Part shown: piece after piece, positions 54,877 to 55,396 of the stretch
Layout: the number at the start of each line of letters is the position of its first letter
Numbering within the stretch: the stretch's first letter is position 1
NCBI GenBank assembly: GCA_025363435.1
Contig: JANYDY010000107.1
Coordinates: 1-55,396 of the forward strand
Reading direction: 5' to 3'
DNA: 55,396 nucleotides
Origin: Betaproteobacteria bacterium
GTDB taxonomy: Bacteria; Pseudomonadota; Gammaproteobacteria; Burkholderiales; SG8-41
Program-made: the position numbers and the translations under genes
Notes under the pieces: generated by a model
Database searches by the model: none
Told to the model about the DNA's origin: nothing
The model's input: the letters and a program-made list of their open reading frames with translations, nothing else

Positions 54877-55396
54877 TTATTTGCCGGCCGCCGAAAGATA
54901 GTCCACCGTCGCTTTAATCTGCGCATCCGGCAGATCGGCCGCCCCGCCCTTCGGCGGCATCGCCTTGAAGCCCTTCAACGCATGCGCGTAGAGCACTTCC
55001 TGGCCCTGCTTGAGGCGCGGCGCCCACGCGGCTTTGTCGCCGAACTTCGGCGCACCTGCGACACCCGCACCGTGGCAGGCAGCGCAGTACTTCTCGTAAA
55101 CCGCTTTGCCGTCCATGGTGCCTGAGGCCGCCGAATTGGCCGCCGTCTTTTTCTTCTGTTCGGCCAGCCACTGATCGTATTTGTCCTGCTCGACGACTTC
55201 GACCACGATCGGCATGAAGCCGTGCTCCTTGCCGCACAACTCCGAACACTGTCCGCGGTAGGTGCCGACCTTGTCGGCGCGGAACCAGGTGTCGCGCACG
55301 AAACCGGGAATTGCATCCTGCTTGACGCCGAATGCAGGCACCGACCAGGCGTGAATAACGTCGTTGGCGGTTGTGATGATCCGCACCTTTTTGCCA
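54877..55396 (-). CDS. ctaC: cytochrome c oxidase subunit II with fused cytochrome c domain (5' end cut)
   Basis: The C-terminal 173 residues are present; the frame continues past the right edge. The CuA site is complete: His in NDVIHAWSVPAF and the Cys pair with His and Met in CSELCGKEHGFMPIVVE. After a Lys/Ala linker a cytochrome c domain follows with the haem motif CAACH and a Met ligand candidate in GFKAMPPKGG. The fusion makes this a caa3-type oxidase. It lies 45 bp upstream of ctaD as the first gene seen in the operon. Confidence 0.96.
   Translation of the reverse strand, partial: GKKVRIITTANDVIHAWSVPAFGVKQDAIPGFVRDTWFRADKVGTYRGQCSELCGKEHGFMPIVVEVVEQDKYDQWLAEQKKKTAANSAASGTMDGKAVYEKYCAACHGAGVAGAPKFGDKAAWAPRLKQGQEVLYAHALKGFKAMPPKGGAADLPDAQIKATVDYLSAAGK

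Overview
The window looks like one chromosomal contig of a GC-rich betaproteobacterium, probably Burkholderiales- or Nitrosomonadales-like. The evidence is gene order: ybgC-tolQRAB-pal-cpoB-queE-queC, lolB-ispE-tRNA(Gln)-prs-rplY-pth-ychF, coaD-rsmD-M16-M16/ftsY-ftsE-ftsX-rpoH and a caa3 oxidase block with ctaG, surf1, ctaB and sco. Two Bug-family (TctC-type) periplasmic receptors point the same way. The lineage is inferred from content and order only; no 16S gene is present.

Layout. 1-4773: accessory metabolic genes (polysaccharide-deacetylase-like protein cut by the window edge, Bug receptor, quinone oxidoreductase, CocE-type hydrolase). 4786-11128: glycan and surface genes (OGT-like GT41 protein, a lactonase-like MBL lipoprotein, then GT2, RmlD-like reductase, methyltransferase and UDP-GlcNAc 2-epimerase). 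11411-12130: two tandem secreted EF-hand proteins. 12452-12527: tRNA-Lys with its own promoter and terminator. 12619-13734: YeeE/YedE-type transporter. 13765-20423: queuosine precursor genes and the Tol-Pal envelope operon. 20511-25145: radical SAM-glycosyltransferase fusion, ruvBAC and yebC. 25259-28684: HerA-like ATPase, EamA transporter and a second Bug receptor. 28721-35619: ychF, pth, rplY, prs, tRNA-Gln, ispE, lolB and a large TPR lipoprotein. 35759-40521: a Gld-like ABC cassette with a DUF4340 protein, then mutM. 40526-44582: ferredoxin, coaD, rsmD and an M16 peptidase pair. 44767-48322: ftsY, ftsE, ftsX and rpoH, the last behind a CIRCE-like operator. 48354-55396: cytochrome c oxidase structural and assembly genes, ending inside subunit II at the right edge.

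Most of the window is housekeeping. The Tol-Pal block links inner membrane energy to the outer membrane; LolB and the lipoproteins also serve the envelope. FtsY, FtsE and FtsX serve membrane targeting and division. RuvABC resolves Holliday junctions. The oxidase block builds a haem-copper terminal oxidase with a cytochrome c domain fused to subunit II.

The points most worth a second look are: the radical SAM/SPASM-like plus GT-A fusion behind ruvB; the CIRCE-like element lying exactly on the rpoH promoter; the absence of ctaA (haem A synthase) from an otherwise full oxidase cluster; the four-gene ABC/GldG/DUF4340 cassette joined to mutM; the tandem EF-hand pair; and a 30-residue membrane ORF between ctaD and ctaG.
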